In this document: piece after piece, positions 1 through 6,876 of the stretch | Layout: each line of letters starts with the position of its first letter | Numbering within the stretch: the first letter of the stretch is position 1 | DNA from: Chromatiales bacterium | GTDB taxonomy: Bacteria; Pseudomonadota; Gammaproteobacteria; Chromatiales; Chromatiaceae | Assembly (NCBI GenBank): GCA_022360595.1 | Contig: JAKSCN010000034.1 | Span: 1 to 14,665, forward strand | Reading direction: 5' to 3' | Length of the DNA stretch: 14,665 nucleotides | Program-made: the position numbers and the translations under genes | Notes under the pieces: model-generated | Told to the model about the DNA's origin: nothing | Seen by the model: only the letters and a program-made list of their open reading frames with translations | Databases searched by the model: none

Positions 1-329
1 CCAATCACCAGATTGTTAGAGCCAAATAGCCAGGTTCCAAGACCTGAACCCATTATTCCGATAAACAGCACTAAGCGTAGTTGTGTGGAGCCAACCGACA
101 AACGTATGAGTAGCGGAAGAATGAGTAAGGGCGCAGTATTGGAGATAATGTGAGCCAGTCCGCCATGCAGAAAGGGGGAAGCCAATACCCCTGTGAGGCC
201 CTCCGTCGTGCGGGGAAGAATGCCTAGGTTATTGAGGTCTATAGCCGGGAGCGACGCATCGACAATGAAAACCGTCCACATCGTGATAATGAGTAAAATT
301 GCCTCAGGGGGCAGGAGCCGTTTAAGCAT
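1..329 (-). CDS. Rhomboid family intramembrane serine protease, 3' part missing
   Basis: This minus-strand reading frame is open from an ATG at 329 to the window edge, about 109 codons. The N-terminus has a hydrophobic helix (residues about 10-25). It is followed by the rhomboid loop pattern GILPR, then GLTGVLASPFLHGGLAHIISN and a second hydrophobic stretch. The HG..H(I/L)..N signature is the conserved rhomboid helix 2 that supplies the His and Asn around the active site. The catalytic GxSG serine motif would lie just beyond position 1 and cannot be seen. Rhomboids cleave transmembrane substrates within the inner membrane. No good Shine-Dalgarno precedes the ATG, and a GTG at 353 in the same frame is an alternative start. 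The start codon overlaps the TAA of a short upstream frame. Family call is firm; substrate unknown. Confidence 0.8.
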   Translation of the reverse strand, partial: MLKRLLPPEAILLIITMWTVFIVDASLPAIDLNNLGILPRTTEGLTGVLASPFLHGGLAHIISNTAPLLILPLLIRLSVGSTQLRLVLFIGIMGSGLGTWLFGSNNLVI

Positions 330-611
330 TTTTGACCAGTTTAAGGATTTCACGCATGGCGTCTTCCTGGACGCACTGTACATCGATAGTGGCTGCGAGC
401 AACTCTGCCTTTATGCCATGTATTGTTGACAGAAGCTAGTCCAATGAGATTACGAGACCATGTTGGCGGCAACCAATGTCGCCGTTGGCATTGCTGCAGC
501 CTGTATGTTCTACTAAAAGAAGATGATACTGAAAAGGACGAGGCATATTAATCTGGATATAAGCCGATACCTTCCTCACATCATTATTTAGTCATTGATG
601 GCTTGTATTGC
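330..611. other. Intergenic stretch without a convincing gene
   Basis: About 280 bases separate the rhomboid start from the end of the DUF1801 gene. On the minus strand an open frame (322-435) ends in a TAA that overlaps the rhomboid ATG, but it has no ATG near its 5' end and matches nothing I know. On the plus strand only very short frames occur. It may hold the rhomboid promoter or a decayed gene. Confidence 0.4.
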
Positions 612-1016
612 CTACGCTCCCAATAACGGCAAATGCTTTATGCGGTGGTACCGAAGCGCCATAGAGATACAGTGCTTTAACGCCGCTTCAGGTACGTGAT
701 CCGATAACTGAAATAGGATGGCTCTGTTGCCTTCATACTGAAAAAGGTCTCCATAGACCTCTTTGAATGTCTCGATGAGAGTCGTTTTGCAATTGAAATA
801 GATGGCGTATTGATGGGGGTGTTTGGGCTTCCAGTCGACTCTAACTGGACTGCCTCCCTTTGCAAGGAAGCTTGGCTCTCCCCATTTTAACGTCTCTTCT
901 ATATCTGGAATCTGATCTTCTTTGGCGGTGTCCAGAATTAATCGCCGGATATTTAGAATCAATTCACAGACATCATTTGGATAAGAGTCAAATTTCTTCT
1001 TTATATCTGATTCCAT
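612..1016 (-). CDS. DUF1801 domain protein
   Basis: A 134-residue soluble protein with the DUF1801 (YdhG-like) pattern. It has an early F..YP..V helix, the LKWGEPSF motif near residues 43-50, and a central YAIYFNCK strand. The GNRAILFQL strand and a C-terminal AL.YH..K helix complete the fold. It matches the usual length for the family and looks full-length. The biochemical role of DUF1801 proteins is not established; some resemble iron-chaperone/frataxin-like folds (YdhG is annotated that way), which should not be over-read here. The ATG at 1016 has no strong Shine-Dalgarno. It is transcribed away from the ferrosome-like cluster and shares only the long intergenic region with it, so a functional link is not implied. 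Confidence 0.85.
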   Translation of the reverse strand: MESDIKKKFDSYPNDVCELILNIRRLILDTAKEDQIPDIEETLKWGEPSFLAKGGSPVRVDWKPKHPHQYAIYFNCKTTLIETFKEVYGDLFQYEGNRAILFQLSDHVPEAALKHCISMALRYHRIKHLPLLGA

Positions 1017-1215
1017 ACTATCAACTTATTGGATGATGATTTATTAGTGTCCGGGTGATTTGCGTATTTATCTCGGCGGGTTCCTTACGGAAATAGATAT
1101 TCCTTGAGTCTGTAGAGCTATTAGATTAGTGTTAACAGAGCCTAATATAGGTTTATTAAACGCCTTAATCATGCTTTAATTTAGTGTCTCGATTTTGAAT
1201 GCTGAATCGAAGTAG

Positions 1216-1278
1216 TCAGCCAGCCAAGCTGAATGATAATCGCTCTAGTTTGTTATTATCGCTCTGCTCAGCCAGCCA
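1216..1278 (+). repeat. Paired TCAGCCAGCCA direct repeats around a GATAAT...ATTATC inverted pair
   Basis: TCAGCCAGCCA occurs at 1216-1226 and again at 1268-1278, 52 bases apart. Between them TGATAATCGCTCT (1234-1246) and ATTATCGCTCT (1255-1265) form a second direct repeat whose cores GATAAT and ATTATC are inverted. The arrangement suggests an operator, possibly including Fur half-sites, but no protein can be assigned. Confidence 0.4.
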
Positions 1279-1350
1279 GTATCCTAAAATTTTCTAACTA
1301 ATGGCGATATGGCTGGGTATGGTGCAATTTACTTCACCCCTACCTTTACA

Positions 1351-1365
1351 TGATAACGACTTTCA
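1351..1365 (+). promoter_or_regulatory. Putative Fur box
   Basis: TGATAACGACTTTCA matches 11 of 14 defined positions of the 7-1-7 Fur consensus TGATAAT-N-ATTATCA. It directly follows TTTACA (1345-1350), a possible -35 element, so bound Fur would block a promoter for the cluster. It lies about 45 bases before the first gene. Confidence 0.5.
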
Positions 1366-1410
1366 TTACTACTGTGATGTAATGTCGCGCCAGTTGTTGT
1401 GGATGCCTTT

Positions 1411-1758
1411 ATGACAGCAATTGATTTAGCTCCCTTTCTAACTATGCGCCGGCATTTGAAAATTGTTCACCATGTGCCGGGACGTGTCCGTTTGCGTGTT
1501 GGTGTAGCTCTTTTCAAAGAGCTGGGTGGTGTTGATACAGCGTTATTTGATCGCATTCTGGGAGCAATCGAAGGCATAAAGGATGTCCGAGTCAACCCAG
1601 CAGCCGCATCAGTGGTGATCAGCTATTCGCCAGCCAATTTAGAGCCCAGCTGGTGGGATACGCTGGTGACAGGCGCGGATGCCCAGGCAATGGAGCTGTT
1701 GGAGCGGTTGCTCACTACCAATCTGGCACGTGCTGCCGAAGTTGTACAGAGTCACTGA
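1411..1758 (+). CDS. Small HMA-like protein with PGRxR motif (ferrosome-associated type)
   Basis: The protein has about 115 residues from ATG 1411; GTG 1399 and ATG 1444 are alternatives, and none has a clear ribosome site. After a short N-terminus it has the sequence HHVPGRVRLRVG, followed by a ferredoxin-like beta-alpha-beta pattern: helix, IKDVRVNPAAASVVISY strand pair, second helix. This is the layout of a heavy-metal-associated (HMA) domain, but the metal-binding CxxC is absent and the loop position carries HxPGRxR instead. No transmembrane helix is evident. The same motif recurs in two other small proteins and, degenerate, in the ATPase N-terminus in this window. Such HMA-like small proteins accompany P1B-6 ATPases in ferrosome clusters, to my recollection. 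Its exact role is unknown; binding iron or a partner protein at the compartment membrane is inference. Confidence 0.75.
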   Translation: MTAIDLAPFLTMRRHLKIVHHVPGRVRLRVGVALFKELGGVDTALFDRILGAIEGIKDVRVNPAAASVVISYSPANLEPSWWDTLVTGADAQAMELLERLLTTNLARAAEVVQSH

Positions 1759-1849
1759 TATAAGGGGATAGCTGCTAAGTTCATACCTACATAGTGTGCT
1801 GCCCGCTTTATCATGGTGATGGATTAAGAAGAAAGAACAGGAGCTTCTG

Positions 1850-2392
1850 ATGAATAAACCGGAAGACAATCCCCAGGGCACGCCCGACCAGAACCCTGGG
1901 TTCACTCAACCCCCACCCTTTGAGGGACCTTACCCTGGTGCTATGCCACCACCACAATGGGGTGGGCCGCAAGGTTATATGGGCTATCCACCTCCTCACT
2001 ACGGTTATTACCAAGCCCCTTACGGGATGCCCGGCCAGCCTTGGCAAGGTGCGCCGAATGGGATGAATATGGGTCCCCCACCCGGGCCGGACGCCACTGC
2101 TCAAGCCGGTTTTTCCGCGGCTTTGGGTGATATGGCTGATAAGAATGGCCTGGGTATGTTCAAAGAGTTCCTCAAATTTGAAGATGGCGACTTCTGGAAG
2201 GGCGCGGTCGTGGGCGCCGCAGTTGTACTGCTGATGACCAACGAAAACCTTCGCAACTCCCTGATAGGTGGTGCTGCCAAGACGGCGGAAGCGATGAAGG
2301 CTGGCTTCGCCAACTTCGCACCGGACAGTGATGAAGATGGTGCCAGTGCTGATGAACCGGCAGATGATCAATCAGAGGAGAGTGGCAAATGA
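1850..2392 (+). CDS. Pro/Tyr/Gly-rich hydrophobic-helix protein of the ferrosome-like cluster
   Basis: A 180-residue protein with an AGGAG ribosome site at the correct distance from ATG 1850. Residues 1-80 are extremely rich in Pro, Gly, Tyr and Gln, with repeated PP.YG-type units, so this part is disordered. A single hydrophobic segment follows at about 118-131 in the context FWKGAVVGAAVVLLMTNEN. An amphipathic Ala-rich helix and a strongly acidic Ser/Asp/Glu tail complete it. The FxKGAVxGA...TNEN block is shared with the protein at 2726-3100. No enzymatic motif is present. A structural or membrane-shaping role in the iron compartment is inferred from position and composition only. Its stop codon overlaps the next start (ATGA), so the two are translationally coupled. 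Confidence 0.8.
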   Translation: MNKPEDNPQGTPDQNPGFTQPPPFEGPYPGAMPPPQWGGPQGYMGYPPPHYGYYQAPYGMPGQPWQGAPNGMNMGPPPGPDATAQAGFSAALGDMADKNGLGMFKEFLKFEDGDFWKGAVVGAAVVLLMTNENLRNSLIGGAAKTAEAMKAGFANFAPDSDEDGASADEPADDQSEESGK

Positions 2393-2733
2393 ACAATTCA
2401 TACCCAATGCAGACAAATGGCATGCCCCAGCAGAGTCAGCAACAAGAACTGATGCTGCTGCTTGACGCCGCCAGAAATGGCGCGATGGTTGGCGCCGCCG
2501 GCGCCGCTGCTGCTAACTTGCATCGGATGCGGCAGCAACAGGTCGATTGGCAGGAAGCGGTACGCAACACGGCCAAAGTCGGTTTTACCGCAGGTGTCGC
2601 CACGGCAGCAGCCACAGCCGTTGGACAGATGTTCGCGCGTAATCCAGTTTTGTCTGTTGTCGCAACACTGGCGACGGGTACTGCCGTTATGTACGCCTTG
2701 AATAAGCCTACAAAGGAGTCGGTTGATGAATAA
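2389..2733 (+). CDS. Small Ala/Gly-rich membrane protein of the ferrosome-like cluster
   Basis: A 114-residue protein starting at an ATG that overlaps the preceding stop, with AGAGGAG just upstream. It begins MNNSYP, a start shared with the next protein, followed by a Gln/Met-rich stretch. Three Ala/Gly-rich hydrophobic or amphipathic segments follow (about residues 30-45, 62-80 and 84-102) with small-residue packing motifs such as GAMVGAAGAAAA. There is no catalytic motif. Small-residue helices of this kind favour tight helix packing in membranes, which would suit a compartment-membrane protein; this is inference. It resembles no named family I can assign. Confidence 0.75.
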   Translation: MNNSYPMQTNGMPQQSQQQELMLLLDAARNGAMVGAAGAAAANLHRMRQQQVDWQEAVRNTAKVGFTAGVATAAATAVGQMFARNPVLSVVATLATGTAVMYALNKPTKESVDE

Positions 2734-3100
2734 TTCCTATCCCCCTCATATGTATCCCGGATGGCAGCAACAGCCAGGCGCTTATTATGGCTACCCTCAG
2801 CAAGGTTACAACTACAACGCTGGTGTTTATCCGCCTCAGAATATGGCGCCACCCATGGGGCAACAGGTCCCTCAGCAGGCCCCATCCAGCAGCTTTTTCA
2901 ACTTTACCAGCTCAAGCTTCGTGAAAGGGGCTGTGATTGGTGCGGTTACCGCCTATGTGTTGACCAATGAGAATGTGCAGCAGGGCGCCATTAAAGCGGC
3001 GGTTAAAGGCTGGGCGATGGTTCAAGGCGGTGTGGAAGAGATGAAAGAGCGCTTCAGGGATGCGGAGGCGGAGTTGCACGCCGCCAATATGCAAGACTAA
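2726..3100 (+). CDS. Gln/Pro/Tyr-rich single-helix protein, paralogous in part to 1850-2392
   Basis: A 124-residue protein. ATG 2726 is preferred over TTG 2723 because AAGGAG (2712-2717) sits 8 bases before it; it overlaps the end of the preceding gene by 8 bases. Residues 1-55 are Pro/Tyr/Gly/Gln-rich and start with MNNSYP. Residues 65-85 hold FVKGAVIGAVTAYVLTNEN, closely matching FWKGAVVGAAVVLLMTNEN of the upstream protein. A charged amphipathic helix (EEMKERFRDAEAEL) ends the chain. The shared core suggests duplication of a membrane-inserting module, with the disordered N-terminus exposed to one side. It is probably co-transcribed with its neighbours; function unknown. Confidence 0.78.
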   Translation: MNNSYPPHMYPGWQQQPGAYYGYPQQGYNYNAGVYPPQNMAPPMGQQVPQQAPSSSFFNFTSSSFVKGAVIGAVTAYVLTNENVQQGAIKAAVKGWAMVQGGVEEMKERFRDAEAELHAANMQD

Positions 3101-3172
3101 TAGGGAGGGAATCGGTCTGATTATGATCAGATCTTTTTCCACATTTTTATTTTGCAAAGCGAGGTCAGAAGT

Positions 3173-3724
3173 ATGTTAGCCAACGCTTTGAGTATGGCAT
3201 TGGATGATGAATACCGCGCACGGGCAACCTACCGGGCGGTAATCGAAACCTACGGACCGGTTTGGCCGTTTGTGAATATTGAGCAGGCTGAGCAGCGACA
3301 TATTGCAGCGCTGCTGCCGCTGTTTCAGCGCTACGGCGTACCTATGATTCCGGATCGCTGGAGTGGACAGATAACATCGCCTGCGAGCATTCAAGAGGCT
3401 TGCGAGGCGGGCGTTGCGGCGGAGATCGCCAACTACCAGATGTACGATAGCCTGCTCGAGCAGGTTGCCGAGCCGGATGTCCGTTTTGTCTTTTCCAATC
3501 TGCGTAATGCTTCGGCTTACCACCATCTGCCGGCTTTTCAGTACTGTGCGGGACAGAGCGCGTCTGCGCCAGCGTGGGCGGTGAGCAGTGGTGCCGGGAA
3601 CAGTCCCGTGGCGAATCACGCCAGGCCGTCTATGACTAACTGGCAGATGATTGCCGGTGTGGCGGCCGGGGTCGGTTTGGTCTGGTGGTTGACGCGTAAA
3701 AAACAGGGAGTTAGAGAAGCCTGA
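3173..3724 (+). CDS. Membrane-anchored DUF2202 ferritin-like protein
   Basis: The protein has 183 residues. ATG 3173 is chosen over the upstream TTG 3152 because GAGG (3161-3164) lies 8 bases before it. The N-terminal half follows the DUF2202 ferritin-like pattern: ALxxALDDEYRARATY, then PFVNIEQAEQRHIAALLPLF, with E13 and the E40xxH43 pair. The second half has E84..NYQMYDSLL and NLRNASAYHHLPAF with H117/H118. These residues fit a carboxylate/histidine di-iron site. Unlike the usual soluble DUF2202 proteins, it ends in a Gly/Ser/Ala linker and a hydrophobic helix near residues 157-173, followed by RKKQ, which should tether it to a membrane with a positive-inside end. It overlaps the ATPase start (TGATG). 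Iron oxidation or binding at the membrane used by that ATPase is the obvious hypothesis. Confidence 0.82.
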   Translation: MLANALSMALDDEYRARATYRAVIETYGPVWPFVNIEQAEQRHIAALLPLFQRYGVPMIPDRWSGQITSPASIQEACEAGVAAEIANYQMYDSLLEQVAEPDVRFVFSNLRNASAYHHLPAFQYCAGQSASAPAWAVSSGAGNSPVANHARPSMTNWQMIAGVAAGVGLVWWLTRKKQGVREA

Positions 3725-5844
3725 TGGTCTCTCAAATACCGCTATCCGCTAATGGCTTACTGTTGGTTCACGAAACACCGCTGAGGCTGCGATTCAAGCT
3801 GCCCATGCTGGTTGATCCGCTGATTGATTTCTCATGGATGCAGACCTGGCTGGAGTCGATCAAAGGTGTGGAGAGTGTTCGAATCAATCGCCATGCCTAC
3901 TCGTTGGTGTTTGAGTACGATGGGGAGGTCTCTACTCGTGCATCGATCATTGAGCTGCTAAGCGGTCTTAATCGAGATCGCATTCCCACGGGCGAAGCGT
4001 CTCCTGACGCGCCCGCTGAGTTGGCGCCGATAATTACCACCACTGCGTTGATTATCGCACTGCCTTTCCTGTCACCTCCCGTACGCCGGCTACTCACTTT
4101 TCTGAATATCAGCAAGACCCTGTTTGGTGGAGTCGATACCCTGATCAATGAGGGCATTAAGGTTGAAGTGCTGGATGCTATCGCCATTGGGCTGTCCGCC
4201 AGCAAAGGGGAGTATCTCACTGCCAATATCACCGATTTCCTGATGGAGTTGGGCGGCTATCTTGAGAAGAAGACAGAGCGTCAATCTGATCACATGCTGC
4301 GCCGACTGCTGCGTCCTGAACCGACACTGGCCTGGGTTGAGCGTGATGAGGTGTTGATTCAGATCCCCGATGACGAGATCCAGGCAGGTGAACGTATTCA
4401 GGTGGGCGTTGGCGAGCGAATCCCTGTCGATGGGCTGATCTTGGATGGGGCTGCGTTAGTCAACCAGTCGGCCATTACTGGTGAGTCGGTGCCGGTGCGC
4501 AAAGAGGTGATGGATCGCGTCATCGCCGGCAGTGTGGTGGAGGATGGCAGGCTGCGTATCGAGGCGCGTCATGTCGGTGATGAGACCACCACGGCGCGTA
4601 TCGCCAAGTTTATCAACGACTCCTTGGATAATGGCTCGGAGACCCAGCGTCTGGCTGAAAAACTGGCGGATAAACGGGTCTACCTCACCTTGGGCACCGG
4701 TGGGTTGGTCTACCTCCTGACCGGTGAGGAGCGCCGTCTTGAATCGGTTTTTCTGGTCGATTACTCCTGTGCGCTGAAACTGGGTACACCGTTGGCGTTC
4801 AAATCGGGTATGTATCGCGCTGCTTCGGAAGGTATTCTCCTGAAAGGTGGTGAGGCTATCGAACAGTTGGCCGGAGTTGACACGGTCGTGTTTGATAAGA
4901 CCGGCACACTCACCTATAGCGATCTGCAGGTGACCGATGTGGTGGTGCTCGACGAGGAGCGCTGGCCCAGGGAGCGCCTGCTGGCCATCACCGCTTCAAT
5001 CGAAGAGCACGCCACCCACCCCATTGCCGAGGCTATTGTGCGTAAGGCGAAAGAGGAGAGACTCAATCACATTGAGCATGGCGAAGTCGACTATCTGGTT
5101 GCCCACGGGATGAGCTGCCCGGTCAATGATGACCGACTGCTGATTGGCAGTCGCCACTATCTGGAAGAGCACGAAGGGATCTCCTTCGATCTATTCGAGG
5201 ATCAGATCCGTACCCTTAGCGCGGAAGGTAAAACCCTGCTCTATGTTGGCACCGAGGTTGAAGCGATCGGCATGATCGCGTTACGTGATACTGTGCGGGA
5301 AGACGCCCGCCAGGTGTTGGAAGGACTGCGCAGTTTAGGTGTTCAGCATTTGGTCATGTTGACTGGTGATCACCGGGCGCGGGCTGAAGCGATGGCCAAA
5401 GAGCTGGGTATCGATGAGGTGTTTGCCGAGAAGATTCCTGAAGAGAAGGCAGGTGTGCTGGAGCAGCTTCGAGCCGAAGGGCGAAAAGTCGGTTTTGTTG
5501 GTGACGGTGTGAACGATGGGCCGGCGCTGGTCGCCGCGGATGTGGGTATCGCTATGTCTCGCGGAGCCGAATTGGCCCGGGCCACGGCGGATGTGGTGTT
5601 GCTGGAAGATGAACTGTCGTTGTTGGCTAATGCGGTGGATGTCTCCCAACGCACCATGCGGTTGGTGGAGACCAACTACAAAGCGGCTATCGGTATCAAC
5701 ACCGGTGTGATGCTGGGCGCCGCGATGGGTTGGCTGTCACCCGTGACAACCGCTGTGCTGCACAACGGCACCACGGTTGCACTCCTATTGAAGGCACTGC
5801 GGGGGCTGGGAAGCTCACGTGTTGAAAGTTCTAGGGTTCATTAG
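3724..5844 (+). CDS. fezB: P1B-type (P1B-6-like) ATPase, probable ferrosome iron transporter FezB
   Basis: A 706-residue P-type ATPase, complete in all catalytic parts. It has TGES at 252-255 (actuator domain), DKTGT with phosphorylated D391, HP at 432-433 (nucleotide domain), and GDGVND at 593-598. Residues 1-85 form an HMA-like domain with no CxxC; in its place is HETPLRLRFK (16-25), a degenerate form of the PGRxR motif of the small neighbours. The membrane CPC motif of copper and zinc pumps is replaced by YSCALK (347-352), and the last helices carry HNGTT (680-684). This ion-site pattern and the surrounding genes match the P1B-6 group described for ferrosomes in Desulfovibrio magneticus, Shewanella putrefaciens and Rhodopseudomonas palustris. 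The likely substrate is iron moved into a membrane compartment. A CtpC-like Mn/Fe/Zn pump is the alternative. Start overlaps the ferritin-like gene. Confidence 0.88.
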   Translation: MVSQIPLSANGLLLVHETPLRLRFKLPMLVDPLIDFSWMQTWLESIKGVESVRINRHAYSLVFEYDGEVSTRASIIELLSGLNRDRIPTGEASPDAPAELAPIITTTALIIALPFLSPPVRRLLTFLNISKTLFGGVDTLINEGIKVEVLDAIAIGLSASKGEYLTANITDFLMELGGYLEKKTERQSDHMLRRLLRPEPTLAWVERDEVLIQIPDDEIQAGERIQVGVGERIPVDGLILDGAALVNQSAITGESVPVRKEVMDRVIAGSVVEDGRLRIEARHVGDETTTARIAKFINDSLDNGSETQRLAEKLADKRVYLTLGTGGLVYLLTGEERRLESVFLVDYSCALKLGTPLAFKSGMYRAASEGILLKGGEAIEQLAGVDTVVFDKTGTLTYSDLQVTDVVVLDEERWPRERLLAITASIEEHATHPIAEAIVRKAKEERLNHIEHGEVDYLVAHGMSCPVNDDRLLIGSRHYLEEHEGISFDLFEDQIRTLSAEGKTLLYVGTEVEAIGMIALRDTVREDARQVLEGLRSLGVQHLVMLTGDHRARAEAMAKELGIDEVFAEKIPEEKAGVLEQLRAEGRKVGFVGDGVNDGPALVAADVGIAMSRGAELARATADVVLLEDELSLLANAVDVSQRTMRLVETNYKAAIGINTGVMLGAAMGWLSPVTTAVLHNGTTVALLLKALRGLGSSRVESSRVH

Positions 5845-5848
5845 CCTG

Positions 5849-5865
5849 GTGAAGTCTGGCTTCAC
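5849..5865 (+). terminator. Short hairpin after the ATPase gene
   Basis: GTGAAG-TCTGG-CTTCAC forms a perfect 6-bp stem just after the ATPase stop. There is no T-tract, so it may slow or process the transcript rather than end it before the next gene. Confidence 0.3.
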
Positions 5866-5925
5866 AAGGGTTATAGGCCTTAAGACAAAGTATTCTGCGT
5901 AAGCAGATTGACGGAGGACGTTAGT

Positions 5926-6285
5926 ATGGCATTTCCATTAATTCCATTTATTGCGGGCGCAGCGCTGGGCGGTTTGGCCGCGTATCTCTATAAAGATGAG
6001 AAGCTGCGCAAAGAGATCCAAAAGAGTGCCGGTAGTGTCTCGGACAAAGTGAAAGAGACCGCGGGCAGCGTTTCGGATAGGGTCGTTGAGGGTTTTAGTG
6101 ATCTGCGTGAAAAAGTAGGGGGTAAATCAGAGCCTGAACCTGCCGCTGAAGCTAAACCTGTTACCAAGAAAAAGGCCTCGGCCAAGAAGGCGACAAAGAA
6201 AAAGGTTGCCAAAAAGAAGGCTGCAGCTAAAAAAGCGGCTGAGCCTGTTGCGGCAGAGGATAGCTCGGCGGAAAAGAGCAGTTAG
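5926..6285 (+). CDS. YtxH-like protein with Lys/Ala-rich C-terminal tail
   Basis: The protein has 119 residues. ATG 5926 is chosen over TTG 5908 because GGAGG (5913-5917) lies 8 bases before it. It starts with one hydrophobic helix (MAFPLIPFIAGAALGGLAAYLY), then a charged amphipathic region containing two tandem 11-residue units, AGSVSDKVKET and AGSVSDRVVEG. This is the YtxH/gas-vesicle-type layout of a small membrane-anchored helix. Residues from about 80 onward are a Lys/Ala tail with repeated KKA, KKK and AKK, as in histone H1-like proteins, ending acidic. The basic tail could bind nucleic acid, polyphosphate, phosphate-rich mineral or acidic lipid; which is unknown. It follows the ATPase after 81 bases and has its own good ribosome site. 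Confidence 0.78.
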   Translation: MAFPLIPFIAGAALGGLAAYLYKDEKLRKEIQKSAGSVSDKVKETAGSVSDRVVEGFSDLREKVGGKSEPEPAAEAKPVTKKKASAKKATKKKVAKKKAAAKKAAEPVAAEDSSAEKSS

Positions 6286-6316
6286 ACAGCTCTCGCCAAC
6301 TGCCGCTGTCTTTCTG

Positions 6317-6366
6317 AGTCGCCAGTCCTGTTAAAGAGCTAACGGGCTCTAGCGTAGTAGGCGACT
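6317..6366. terminator. Possible bidirectional terminator between convergent genes
   Basis: AGTCGCC (6317-6323) and GGCGACT (6360-6366) can pair, enclosing a smaller hairpin AGAGC-TAACGG-GCTCT (6335-6350). The site lies between, and slightly overlaps the end of, two convergent genes. No long T-tract is present. Confidence 0.35.
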
Positions 6367-6768
6367 TGAGTGCTTGAGCATATGTAAACCGGCAAATGCC
6401 AAAAAAGCAGTGCCGTAGGCTATGTGTGGCTTTTTTTTGCCGAGAAACCCATAGGTTATGGAGGTTGCCAAGGTCGTCATCATGCCGACTTTGGTAGCCC
6501 TGTTGAGTTGTTTTGCCAAGCCATTGCCGTTCTCCCCATTGCCTGACGCGTTGGGCGAACAGATAGCTTCGATCTGATCTTCCAGCACCGTAGCGTCGAC
6601 AACATGCGTGTCATAATTGACCACTATACTGCCCGCTCCAGGATTCGTGCGAACCTCCAAAACGCCTGGCAAGTGTTCAATTTTCTCTCGAATAGAAGAT
6701 GAAATCTTTTTTGATTTCAGCCGCTTGGCGCGCATACGAATTCGTCCAGCAACAGTGCTAACAATCAT
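6349..6768 (-). CDS. Small HMA-like membrane protein with AGRIRMR motif
   Basis: This 139-residue minus-strand protein starts at ATG 6768 (the TTG three bases before is less likely). Its first residues are IVSTVAGRIRMRAKRL, then a helix, HLPGVLEVRTNPGAGSIVVNYD, and a second helix, giving an HMA-like ferredoxin fold without CxxC. After a Gly/Asn-rich linker, the C-terminal 50 residues contain two hydrophobic stretches (about 95-111 and 117-131) and a basic end, so it is membrane-anchored. It is the divergent partner of the gene at 6877, with an apparent shared Fur-controlled promoter region. It is convergent with the YtxH-like gene. A role in the iron compartment is inferred from the motif shared with the ATPase N-terminus and the other small proteins. 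Confidence 0.77.
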   Translation of the reverse strand: MIVSTVAGRIRMRAKRLKSKKISSSIREKIEHLPGVLEVRTNPGAGSIVVNYDTHVVDATVLEDQIEAICSPNASGNGENGNGLAKQLNRATKVGMMTTLATSITYGFLGKKKPHIAYGTAFLAFAGLHMLKHSSRLLR

Positions 6769-6808
6769 CAATCGTTCAATCTAAAAAAATATTGAAAATG
6801 TGTTGCAA

Positions 6809-6836
6809 ATAATAACAATTATCATTAGTGTGTCAA
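6809..6836 (-). promoter_or_regulatory. Sigma-70-type promoter for the minus-strand HMA gene
   Basis: Reading the minus strand, TTGACA (6831-6836) is a perfect -35 and TATTAT (6809-6814) a near-consensus -10, separated by 16 bases. It points at the gene starting at 6768, and the Fur-like site overlaps the -10 and spacer. Confidence 0.65.
6810..6824 (-). promoter_or_regulatory. Putative Fur box between divergent HMA genes
   Basis: On the minus strand TGATAATTGTTATTA matches 12 of 14 defined positions of the 7-1-7 Fur consensus. It overlaps the -10 of the minus-strand promoter and lies 53 bases before the plus-strand gene, so one Fur dimer site could control both. Confidence 0.65.
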
Positions 6837-6876
6837 ACAGTTTGTTTTAGAGTGAAGAGATCTGTGGAGCAACGTA

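Larger units (their letters stand above)
1017..1410. promoter_or_regulatory. Long divergent intergenic region upstream of the ferrosome-like cluster
   Basis: This AT-rich stretch of about 390 bases separates the minus-strand DUF1801 gene from the plus-strand cluster. It contains two copies of TCAGCCAGCCA, a GATAAT/ATTATC inverted pair between them, and a better Fur-like site close to the first gene. No RNA gene or open frame of note is visible. It is the natural place for the cluster promoter. Confidence 0.5.

Noticed and set aside
193..429. Plus-strand open frame opposite the rhomboid gene
   Set aside because: It lies mostly antisense to a clearly coding rhomboid frame, has no ribosome site and no recognisable motif.
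322..435. Minus-strand short frame ending on the rhomboid start codon
   Set aside because: The overlap is suggestive, but there is no start codon near its 5' end and no known family; it may be a remnant.
443..550. Small plus-strand frames of 17-35 codons
   Set aside because: They are too short, without ribosome sites or family patterns.
1017..1410. Structured RNA or riboswitch before the cluster
   Set aside because: The repeats there are direct repeats with no convincing conserved helices or terminator; operator sites explain them better.
3724..5844. Standard copper or zinc efflux ATPase
   Set aside because: The CPC motif and the N-terminal CxxC are both missing, and the gene neighbourhood does not match copper or zinc resistance.
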